Source: an uncultured Spirochaetaceae bacterium
GTDB taxonomy: Bacteria > Spirochaetota > Spirochaetia > Sphaerochaetales > Sphaerochaetaceae
Length of the DNA stretch: 6,474 nucleotides
Reading direction: 5' to 3'
NCBI GenBank assembly: GCA_944389985.1
Contig: CALXON010000121.1
Span: 1-6,474, forward strand
The notes under the pieces: model-generated
What the model was told of the DNA's origin: nothing
Database searches by the model: none
What the model saw: only the letters and a program-made list of their open reading frames with translations
Part shown: positions 1-5,734 of the stretch, piece by piece
Position numbering within the stretch: position 1 is the first letter of the stretch
Layout: every line of letters begins with the position of its first letter
Program-made: the position numbers and the translations under genes

Positions 1-287
1 TGCGCATAGTGGGCTGTGGCGAATGCTCCGCCGAGCTTCCCTGCAAGTGATATGGACTTTGAGTCTTCCTCAATCCATTTCGTGATCTGCCATACCTCCG
101 ATGCAAGATATGTAGGCGTTCCGAGTACCACACCGGAAGAGGATGCGAGGTAATCCTTGTCCACCTCCTCATCTTTGATGTTGAAGATGCGGCTTTCGAT
201 TCCTTCCTCTCTGAGTCCTGTTGCTATCTCTACAGCCATTTCAAGTGTGTGTCCTGTAAGGCTGTAGCAAACTATCGAGATTTTCAT
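1..287 (-). CDS. Flavodoxin-family protein (5' part; cut by left window edge)
   Basis: The first 95 residues of a flavodoxin-like or WrbA-like FMN-binding protein are present; its 3' end lies beyond position 1. It begins MKISIVCYSLTGHT. Residues 2-8 form the first beta strand, and S9-x-T11-G12-x-T14 is the FMN-phosphate loop typical of flavodoxin folds. G56-T-P-T-Y60 is the second flavin-contacting loop after strand 3, and G83-KLGGAFATAHY follows the pattern of WrbA/flavodoxin-family proteins. The family carries FMN and moves electrons or reduces quinones in the cytoplasm; the actual substrate cannot be read here. The start is the ATG at 287, one base after the stop of the IclR-type gene. No clear Shine-Dalgarno precedes it, so translation is probably coupled to the upstream gene. 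It appears to be the fifth gene of the uxa operon. A role in uronate breakdown is not established by sequence. Confidence 0.8.
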   Translation of the reverse strand, partial: MKISIVCYSLTGHTLEMAVEIATGLREEGIESRIFNIKDEEVDKDYLASSSGVVLGTPTYLASEVWQITKWIEEDSKSISLAGKLGGAFATAHYA

Positions 288-288
288 T

Positions 289-1053
289 TCAGTTTTCGTA
301 ACCAAGGATTGAGGAGATGTCACAGGCTGTCTTCCTGATCAGCTCCGCATTCTCCTCCAGCTTCTGCCTCTCGAACCGGAATACAGGCCATGAGACGGAG
401 ATTGCGGCGACTGCCTTTCCCGAGTAGTCCCTTACAGGTGCTGCGATGCAGATTATGTTCTCCTCATGCTCTTCCTGATCAATTGCCCATCCCTGCTTTC
501 TGATGGTCTCAAGCTCTGAGATTAGCTTCTCCGCACTCAGGGAGTTTGCCGTGAACGGTTTGAGATCGTGGGATGAGATGTACTGGGAGAGTTCATTTTC
601 ATTCATCTCGGAAAGGAAGATCTTGCCTATTGCCGTGCAGTAGAGCGGTATGATCTTTCCGATCCTTGAGTACATTCTGAGCGTGTAGCTCGATTCCTCC
701 TTGAGGACGTACACCGCAGTGTCATCCTCAAGGATTCCCATATGAACCGTCTCCCCGAGCTTCCGGGAAAGGTCTTTTGCAAATGGTTTCGCCGTGGAGA
801 CGATGTCGATATGGGAGAGCGATCTCGAGCCGACCATGAACATCCTCAGTGTCAGATGATACAGGTCGGCGGAGTCGCGGTAGACATAGCCGAGCGATAT
901 GAGGGAGGAGAGAAATCTCAGAAGCGTTGCCTTTGGCAGTGAAGTCGCTTTGGCAAGATTCTCAAGATTGATTGCCTCGACTCCGGACAAAGCCTCAAGT
1001 ATTGATACAGTGCGCACGACGGCGCTCATTCTGGTATCGTCATCTCTCTCCAT
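289..1053 (-). CDS. IclR-family transcriptional regulator, KdgR type
   Basis: A 254-residue regulator, the usual length for IclR proteins. Residues about 11-72 are the winged helix-turn-helix: the second helix is near N29-T37 and the recognition helix is S38-LPKATLLRFLSSL, followed by the wing through Y56-Y65. Residues about 85-252 are the IclR effector-binding domain. Stretches such as LRMYSRIG (125-132), PLYCTAIGKI (136-145), EEHEENIICIAAPV (194-207) and the WPVFRF segment (222-227) closely resemble enterobacterial KdgR as I remember it. KdgR represses pectin and uronate genes and is released by 2-keto-3-deoxygluconate, the product of the UxaC-UxaB-UxaA route encoded just upstream, so the same ligand is likely here. 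The ATG at 1053 is chosen because GAGGG (1069-1065) precedes it by 11 bases and it starts 7 bases after the uxaC stop. M9 at 1029 is an alternative start. A longer in-frame extension to 1155 lies inside uxaC and is not credible. Repressor is more likely than activator, given an operator-like site at the uxaB promoter. Confidence 0.9.
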   Translation of the reverse strand: MERDDDTRMSAVVRTVSILEALSGVEAINLENLAKATSLPKATLLRFLSSLISLGYVYRDSADLYHLTLRMFMVGSRSLSHIDIVSTAKPFAKDLSRKLGETVHMGILEDDTAVYVLKEESSYTLRMYSRIGKIIPLYCTAIGKIFLSEMNENELSQYISSHDLKPFTANSLSAEKLISELETIRKQGWAIDQEEHEENIICIAAPVRDYSGKAVAAISVSWPVFRFERQKLEENAELIRKTACDISSILGYEN

Positions 1054-1060
1054 CTCAGTA

Positions 1061-2464
1061 TCAGCCCTCGAAATACTTCTGTGCGTTGTTGAAGGAGATG
1101 TTCCTGACGATCTCTCCGAGATTATCCATGTCGGCAGGATACTCACCGTTCTCAACCCAGTTTCCGATCACGTTGCAGAGTATGCGTCTGAAGTACTCGT
1201 GGCGTGAGTAGGAGAGGAAGGATCTTGAGTCTGTGAGCATTCCGACGAATGCAGGAAGGACACCTACGTTCGCGAGGATCTTGATCTGCTCCTCCATTCC
1301 ATCTCTGTGATCGCAGAACCACCATGCGGAACCGAGCTGCATCTTTCCCTTCACACCGCTTCCCTGGTAGCAGCCCATGAGGGTTGCGAGGGTGTAGTAA
1401 TCCTTAGGATTGAGTGTGTAGAAGATTGTCTTCGGTACTTCATCTGTCTCGGAAAGAGCACCGAAGAAGAGGGAGATACCCTCTGCAAGCTCCTTGTCGT
1501 GAGAAGCATCGTATCCTGTGTCAGGTCCGAGAAGACGGTACATCGTCTTGTTGTTGTCCCTGATGGATGCGAAGTGGCACTGCATCGCGACATTGTTCTT
1601 GTGGTATGCGCGTGCGATACCGGAGAGGACGAATGTCCTGTATGCGTCAGCCTCTTCTGCTGTGACAGCGCTTCCGTCCATTCTCTTCTGGAACACGGAG
1701 TTGACCTTTGCTGTATCCCAGAATGTGTGAGGACATGTGACGAGAGCATGATCAGATGCGCGGCATCCCATCTCAACGAAGAACTCAAGTCTCTTCTCGA
1801 GAGCCTTCACAACATCCTCTGCGCTCTTTATCTCGATGTCTGCTGCCTTAGCGAGCTTTGCGATGTACTCTGCGAAGTCTGGCTTCTCGATGTTGAGGGC
1901 CTTGTCAGGGCGGTAGGATGGAATGACCTTTGCAGGACACTTTCCGTCTTCCCTGATGATCTTGTGATATTTGAGATCATCGGCAGGATCATCCGTTGTT
2001 CCTACAGCATACACCTTGAATTTCTTCATGATGCCGAATACTGAGAGCTCGGGATTTGTCTTGAACTGCTCGTTGGCCTCATCGTAGATCTTCTTAGCGT
2101 TCTTCCTGCAGAGGATGTCGTTGATGCCGAAGTATCTCTGGAGCTCGAGATGTGTCCAGTGATAGAGCGGGTTGCCGATGAGGTTCTCCATGGTCTCTGC
2201 CCATGCGAGGAACTTGTCATATGGATCAGCGTCGCCTGTGATGAGCTTCTCATCGAAGCCGCATGCCCTCATCATTCTCCACTTGTAGTGGTCTCCGCCG
2301 AGCCATGCGTCTGTTATTGTCGTGAATCTCTTGTCCGTTGCGATCTGCTCAGGAATGAGATGGCAGTGATAGTCGAATATAGGGGCATCTGCCGCATATT
2401 CATGATAGAGAGTCTTCGCGGTTCCTGTCTCAAGAAGGAAGTCCTTGTCCATAAAGGGTTTCAT
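1061..2464 (-). CDS. uxaC: Uronate isomerase (glucuronate/galacturonate isomerase), EC 5.3.1.12
   Basis: A full-length 467-residue member of the amidohydrolase-superfamily uronate isomerases (E. coli UxaC is about 470). It interconverts D-galacturonate with D-tagaturonate and D-glucuronate with D-fructuronate in the cytoplasm, the first step of the pathway. The N-terminal FDYHCHL segment gives the metal-site pair H33 and H35. The GDHYKWR motif is at 57-63, GNPLYHWTHLEL at 97-108, and SYRPDK at 183-188. H297 lies in MQCHFASIRDNN, QLGSAWWFCDHRDGM at 376-390, and the C-terminal TDSRSFLSYSRHEYFRR carries D412 and R414. H33, H35, H297, D412 and R414 are the active-site residues I recall for the E. 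coli enzyme, and the numbering coincides. The start ATG (2464) overlaps the uxaA stop by four bases (ATGA), with AGGATGG (2480-2474) nine bases upstream. No frameshift or missing key residue is seen. Confidence 0.97.
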   Translation of the reverse strand: MKPFMDKDFLLETGTAKTLYHEYAADAPIFDYHCHLIPEQIATDKRFTTITDAWLGGDHYKWRMMRACGFDEKLITGDADPYDKFLAWAETMENLIGNPLYHWTHLELQRYFGINDILCRKNAKKIYDEANEQFKTNPELSVFGIMKKFKVYAVGTTDDPADDLKYHKIIREDGKCPAKVIPSYRPDKALNIEKPDFAEYIAKLAKAADIEIKSAEDVVKALEKRLEFFVEMGCRASDHALVTCPHTFWDTAKVNSVFQKRMDGSAVTAEEADAYRTFVLSGIARAYHKNNVAMQCHFASIRDNNKTMYRLLGPDTGYDASHDKELAEGISLFFGALSETDEVPKTIFYTLNPKDYYTLATLMGCYQGSGVKGKMQLGSAWWFCDHRDGMEEQIKILANVGVLPAFVGMLTDSRSFLSYSRHEYFRRILCNVIGNWVENGEYPADMDNLGEIVRNISFNNAQKYFEG

Positions 2465-3975
2465 AGTACAACACCATCCTTGAATATCGAGATCTCAGCA
2501 TAGCCGTTGATCTCGTTCTTTGTGTGCGATTCCCCACCAGCCACGCTGATGATGAAGTTGATGAGGTCCTCTGTGACCTTTGCCGGATCCTCGGAGAGCA
2601 TCGGAGATGCATCGAAGTCGATCCAGTCCTTCTTGTGCTCAGCAAGCGTATGATTCGTTGCGATCTTCACTGTTGGAACAGGTGCTCCGAGCGGAGTTCC
2701 CCTGCCTGTGGTGAAGAGAATCATATGTGCGCCGGCCGCTGTCATGTCAGTTGTTGACACGATATCGTTGCCCGGGCCAGAGAGGAGAGTGAGTCCGGGT
2801 ACAGTGACCCTCTCACCATAGCCGAGGACTGATGTGACAGGAGCCCTGCCTCCCTTCTGCACGCATCCCAGGCTCTTGTCCTCGAGAGTGGAGATTCCAC
2901 CGGCCTTGTTGCCAGGGGAAGGATTCTCGTAGACAACCTGACCATGTGCCGTGAAGTAGTGCTTGAAGTCCTGTACCATCTTCACAGTCTTCTCGTAGAT
3001 CTCATCGTTCACAGCTCTGTTCATCAGCATCTGCTCTGCGCCGAACATCTCCGGAACCTCTGTGAGGATTCCTGTTCCGCCCATTGCGGTGAGTGCGTTG
3101 CAGAAGTGACCGACGAGCGGGTTTGCCGTGATGCCTGAAAGACCATCCGAGCCGCCGCACTTGAAGCCGACGACAAGCTCTGACATCGGTACGGACTCCC
3201 TCTGGTCATTCTTCATGACCGAAGCGATCTCCGTCATGAGCTTCTTCGCATCCGCGATCTCATCCTCAGACTCCTGTGCGACGAGGAATTTCACTCTCTC
3301 GCTGTCGACAGGTCCGAGAAGCTCCTTGAATGAGTCCATGGTGTTGTTCTCGCAGCCGAGGCCGATCACAAGGACACCGCCTGCATTCGGATGATGCACG
3401 AGACCTGCGAGGATCTTCCTCGTGTTCTCATGGTCTCCTCCCATCTGGGAGCATCCGAACGGGTGTATCCATGCGTGTACTCCATCCTCAAGACCGAGAG
3501 TCTCGTTTCCCCATGCCTCAAGCTTCTGGGAAATGCGGTTAACGCAGCCGACTGTGGGAACGATCCAGAGAGAGTTGCGGATTCCGATCTTTCCGTTCTT
3601 CCTTCTGTATGCCTTGATAGTCGGAACATGGCCTGTCCATCTGGCCTTGTCTGCCTCTGCCTCTCTCATCGCTTCCTCGGCCTCTGCCTTGTCATATGAA
3701 TACTCGGCATCCTCCGAAAGGAGAGTGTGGATGTTGAAGGCATGGACGTGCTGTCCCTTCTGTATGTCTTCCTTTGCCGCACCGATAGGGTAGCCGTACT
3801 TGATGACCTTCTCTTCCTTCTTTATCTCCGAGAGGGCAACCTTGTGCCCGCTCGGGATATCAGAGAAGATGGTGAAGGTATCACCGTCGACCGTGACCAC
3901 ATCGCCCTTGAAAAGAGGCTCTATGGCTACAGCCACATTATCGCGCGGATTTATCCTGATCAGATTACTCGCCAT
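2461..3975 (-). CDS. uxaA: Altronate dehydratase, EC 4.2.1.7
   Basis: A 504-residue enzyme (E. coli UxaA is about 495) that dehydrates D-altronate to 2-keto-3-deoxy-D-gluconate, the last step encoded here; the family is iron-dependent. Residues about 8-82 are the N-terminal SAF domain, with GHK at 43-45, YGYPIG at 60-65 and GQHVHAFN at 74-81. The large UxaA/GarD catalytic domain follows a charged linker at 92-118. Conserved blocks are IYRR-like KAYRRKNG (121-128), LWIVPTVGCVN (136-146), GCSQMGGDH (174-182), GLGCENN (205-211), KCGGSDGLSGITANP (272-286), TEVPEMFGAE (305-314), ENPSPGNKAGG (350-360) and TTGRGTP (422-428). C174, C208 and C273 in these blocks are candidate metal ligands (inference). 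The ATG at 3975 is chosen because AGGAG (3986-3982) lies six bases upstream. An in-frame TTG at 3978 would leave too short a spacer. The start overlaps the uxaB stop by one base (TGATG), indicating coupled translation. The sequence is intact. Confidence 0.97.
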   Translation of the reverse strand: MASNLIRINPRDNVAVAIEPLFKGDVVTVDGDTFTIFSDIPSGHKVALSEIKKEEKVIKYGYPIGAAKEDIQKGQHVHAFNIHTLLSEDAEYSYDKAEAEEAMREAEADKARWTGHVPTIKAYRRKNGKIGIRNSLWIVPTVGCVNRISQKLEAWGNETLGLEDGVHAWIHPFGCSQMGGDHENTRKILAGLVHHPNAGGVLVIGLGCENNTMDSFKELLGPVDSERVKFLVAQESEDEIADAKKLMTEIASVMKNDQRESVPMSELVVGFKCGGSDGLSGITANPLVGHFCNALTAMGGTGILTEVPEMFGAEQMLMNRAVNDEIYEKTVKMVQDFKHYFTAHGQVVYENPSPGNKAGGISTLEDKSLGCVQKGGRAPVTSVLGYGERVTVPGLTLLSGPGNDIVSTTDMTAAGAHMILFTTGRGTPLGAPVPTVKIATNHTLAEHKKDWIDFDASPMLSEDPAKVTEDLINFIISVAGGESHTKNEINGYAEISIFKDGVVL

Positions 3976-5453
3976 CAAAGACTCCTGATAGTTTCTGCCA
4001 TACCCTTTGTCCAGATGGATGTGAGGTAGGATGCCACCTTCTCCTCAAGACCAGGAACGGCTGTAAGATCCTCTCCCCACCATGCAGACTCGGAAAGGAC
4101 AGCGTTTGCGATCTTCTTGCCCTTGTCAGCAGCATCCTTGTAGGAAGCCTTGTAGAGGGAAGCGAACTTCTCGAGAACCTCCGGGCTGTCGCTGATGAGA
4201 TACTTCTCACCGTTCCTGTCACCCTTGAGTGATGTTCCCTCATACTCTGTTCCGTTGTAGAAGTTGATGAGAGCTGCAAGAGAGAATGTGAGGACTGTCG
4301 GGAGCTTTCCTGTCTTCTTCAGGTATCCGAGGAGTGACGGAAGGTCACGGGTCCTGAACTTGGATACGCTGTTGAGTGAGATCGAGAGAAGGAGGTGTAC
4401 GATGTACGGATTTGCGAATCTCTCGAGAACATCTCCTGCATACTCCTCAAGCTGCTTCTTGTCGCCATCCATTGACGGGATGATCTCCTCGAAAAGACCT
4501 CTCTTCATCATCGGGAAGATGAGATCGGACTTGATGCACTCCTCAACTGTGTTGAGTCCTGTCTGGTATGCTGCGAGAACTGACATCGTGTGTGCGCCAT
4601 TGAGGATGCGGACCTTTCTTGTCCTGTAGAAGGACATGTCATCTGTCCAGATAACGTTCACGCCGGCTGCAGCTGTCGGAAGCTCATCCTCGTGTGTCTT
4701 TCCGTGGCACTCGATGACCCAGAGAAGGAAGATCTCCGCGCTGTCGAGGAGGTTGTCCTTGTAGCCGATCTTCTCGCAGATCGCATCTGCCTCAGCTCTC
4801 GGATAACCCGGAACGATTCTGTCAACAAGGCTGTTGCAGAAATCACAGGCATTCTCAAGCCAGTCGATGAATCCCTGCTCGAGACCCCACTCCTTTGAGT
4901 ACTGGAGTACGATTCTCTTGAGGTTGTCTCCGTTCTTGTCGATGAGCTCACATGGGATTGCGATGATACCCTTTGAGGCATCTCCGTTGAAGTGCTTGTA
5001 TCTTCTGTAGAGGAATGCCGCGACCTTTCCAGGATATGATACCTGTGGTCTGTCCTCAAGCTTGTCACCCTCGTGGTATGCGATTCCTGCCTCGGTCGTG
5101 TTGGAAATGATGAACCTGAGGTCCGGATTCTCTGCCTGTGCGATGAATGCATCATAGTCAGAATACGGATTGATACAGCCCTTGACGCTTGTGATCTTCC
5201 TGAACTCCTCAACAGGCTTTCCGTTCTGGACGCCTCTGAGGACTGTCGTGTAAAGACCATTCTGTCCGTTGATCATCTCTCCCATGCCGTTTGCGAGAGG
5301 CTGAATCATCATCACACTGCCGTTGAATCCACCCTTCTCATTGAGGATGTCGACGATCCAGTCAACAAATGCTCTGAGGAAGTTTCCCTCACCGAACTGA
5401 AGAATCTTTACAGGGCGCTCTGGCTTCTGTACCGTTTCCATGATTGTCTTCAT
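3975..5453 (-). CDS. uxaB: Tagaturonate reductase (altronate oxidoreductase), EC 1.1.1.58
   Basis: A 492-residue member of the polyol-specific long-chain (mannitol) dehydrogenase family, close to the roughly 483 residues of E. coli UxaB. It reduces D-tagaturonate to D-altronate with NADH in the cytoplasm. The N-terminal Rossmann domain starts at about residue 15 with QFGEGNFLRAFVDW (19-32), a variant of the family's G-x-G-N-F/G-R nucleotide-binding motif. Further family blocks are SNTTEAGIAYH (117-127), IPCELIDKNGDNL (166-178) and LVDRIVPGYPR (209-219). In the C-terminal domain, RKVRILNGAHT carries K280, N285 and H288, with the Lys-x4-Asn-x2-His spacing of the family's catalytic residues. These blocks, and the segment HFNG through CELID, fit UxaB better than UxuB or MtlD. 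The ATG at 5453 is chosen for AGGAG (5465-5461) seven bases upstream. The reading frame stays open to 5642, but that extension has no family similarity and lies over promoter sequence. It is the first gene of the operon. Confidence 0.95.
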   Translation of the reverse strand: MKTIMETVQKPERPVKILQFGEGNFLRAFVDWIVDILNEKGGFNGSVMMIQPLANGMGEMINGQNGLYTTVLRGVQNGKPVEEFRKITSVKGCINPYSDYDAFIAQAENPDLRFIISNTTEAGIAYHEGDKLEDRPQVSYPGKVAAFLYRRYKHFNGDASKGIIAIPCELIDKNGDNLKRIVLQYSKEWGLEQGFIDWLENACDFCNSLVDRIVPGYPRAEADAICEKIGYKDNLLDSAEIFLLWVIECHGKTHEDELPTAAAGVNVIWTDDMSFYRTRKVRILNGAHTMSVLAAYQTGLNTVEECIKSDLIFPMMKRGLFEEIIPSMDGDKKQLEEYAGDVLERFANPYIVHLLLSISLNSVSKFRTRDLPSLLGYLKKTGKLPTVLTFSLAALINFYNGTEYEGTSLKGDRNGEKYLISDSPEVLEKFASLYKASYKDAADKGKKIANAVLSESAWWGEDLTAVPGLEEKVASYLTSIWTKGMAETIRSL

Positions 5454-5483
5454 ATCAATTCTCCTTTCCCTTGTATGCTCTTG

Positions 5484-5511
5484 ATTATATGTCTCTCCGG
5501 CCTCTTTCCAA
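5484..5511 (-). promoter_or_regulatory. Proximal uxaB promoter candidate
   Basis: On the minus strand, TTGGAA (5511-5506) and a perfect TATAAT (5489-5484) are separated by 16 bases. Transcription would start near 5477, giving a leader of about 24 bases that contains the uxaB ribosome binding site AGGAG (5465-5461). The -35 matches the sigma-70 consensus at four of six positions. This is the promoter best placed to drive uxaB-uxaA-uxaC and the two downstream genes. The inverted repeat at 5501-5516 sits directly on its -35. Seen by eye; no start-site data. Confidence 0.6.
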
Positions 5512-5520
5512 AGAGGAGAC
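5491..5520. promoter_or_regulatory. Inverted repeat over the proximal uxaB -35 (operator or RNA hairpin candidate)
   Basis: CCTCTTT and AAAGAGG form a perfect 7-base inverted repeat with a 2-base centre (5501-5516). An outer pair, GTCTC (5491-5495) and GAGAC (5516-5520), could extend it. The repeat covers the -35 of the proximal promoter, where a bound regulator would block RNA polymerase. If transcription instead comes from the distal promoter, the same sequence could fold as an RNA hairpin about 40 bases before the uxaB start. It has no following T-run, so it is not an intrinsic terminator. Which protein, if any, binds it cannot be read from the sequence. Confidence 0.45.
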
Positions 5521-5603
5521 AGACCTGAGTTCCGTGGTTCACTGCTGTCACCACCTGTCCAGGGGCACGAAGCGGCATGACATTGTTCAAGCCAGCCTCC
5601 GGT

Positions 5604-5613
5604 CCTGATCAGG
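5604..5613. repeat. Perfect 10-bp palindrome in the divergent region
   Basis: CCTGATCAGG is a perfect palindrome. A degenerate copy, CCTGTCCAGG (5555-5564), lies 49 bases away. In RNA made from the distal uxaB promoter, CACCTG (plus-strand complement at 5610-5615) could also pair with CAGGTG (complement at 5552-5557). This could be an operator pair, leader structure or chance; a 10-base palindrome alone is weak evidence. Confidence 0.3.
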
Positions 5614-5634
5614 TGCTTTCCGGCAACTGAAAAA

Positions 5635-5649
5635 CGGAACACGGTTTCA
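5635..5649. promoter_or_regulatory. KdgR-like operator candidate at the distal uxaB promoter
   Basis: The core GGAAC-ACG-GTTTC (5636-5648) matches the GAAAC-N3-GTTTC arrangement that I recall for KdgR sites, with one half-site mismatch. Over 15 bases the site agrees with a TGAAACA-N-TGTTTCA pattern at 11 of 14 defined positions. It touches the -10 (5654-5649) and covers the expected start (near 5642) of the distal minus-strand promoter, a classic repressor position. A wider perfect inverted repeat, AACTGAAA (5625-5632) and TTTCAGTT (5645-5652), shares its right half. The encoded IclR/KdgR-type protein is the natural candidate to bind here; this is inference. Confidence 0.45.
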
Positions 5650-5676
5650 GTTTATTCCATTATGGAGTTCTGTCAA
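5649..5676 (-). promoter_or_regulatory. Distal uxaB promoter candidate
   Basis: On the minus strand, a perfect TTGACA (5676-5671) is followed after 16 bases by TAAACT (5654-5649), a four-of-six match to the -10 consensus. The start would be near 5642, leaving a leader of about 190 bases before uxaB. A short dyad TCCAT-T-ATGGA (5657-5667) lies within the spacer, and the KdgR-like site overlaps the -10. It could be an alternative, separately controlled promoter for the operon. Confidence 0.4.
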
Positions 5677-5711
5677 ATATATTTGCCCAAAAGCCGGGAA
5701 AATGGTCAAAT
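5672..5711. repeat. Palindrome CAAATATATTTG and paired GTCAAAT repeats before the sensor gene
   Basis: CAAATATATTTG (5674-5685) is a perfect 12-bp palindrome in an AT-rich patch overlapping the distal uxaB -35. GTCAAAT occurs at 5672-5678 and again at 5705-5711 in the same orientation, 33 bases apart (about three helical turns). TATATT (5678-5683) could be a plus-strand -10 for the gene starting at 5735, but no good -35 precedes it. The placement suggests a regulator site for the divergent gene, though AT-rich palindromes arise easily by chance. Confidence 0.3.
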
Positions 5712-5734
5712 TATGATGAATGTGAGAGGAACGG

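Noticed and set aside
1054..1155. Longer start for the IclR-type gene at 1155
   Set aside because: The extra 34 residues lie inside the 3' end of uxaC in another frame and look like a shadow. The ATG at 1053 gives the standard family length.
1307..2044. A 245-codon plus-strand open frame opposite uxaC
   Set aside because: It is antisense to a clearly conserved uxaC with intact catalytic residues. Its translation is rich in Cys, Leu and Val with no recognisable fold, and it fits a codon-bias shadow.
5450..5578. A 42-codon minus-strand frame (ATG at 5578) whose stop overlaps the uxaB start as ATGA
   Set aside because: It has no nearby ribosome binding site, no recognisable sequence, and contains the proximal promoter. 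Overlap with the start is likely chance, although a leader peptide cannot be fully excluded.
5521..5640. Possible SRP RNA or cobalamin-riboswitch resemblance (CAGGACCGGAGG; CAGACCTG)
   Set aside because: The invariant SRP loop GGAAGNAGC and the rest of the B12-box architecture are absent; only short fragments resemble these RNAs.
5454..5642. N-terminal extension of UxaB up to 5642
   Set aside because: The extension has no family similarity and is Trp/Cys/Gly-rich. It overlies promoter-like sequence, while the ATG at 5453 has a good Shine-Dalgarno and gives the usual family length.
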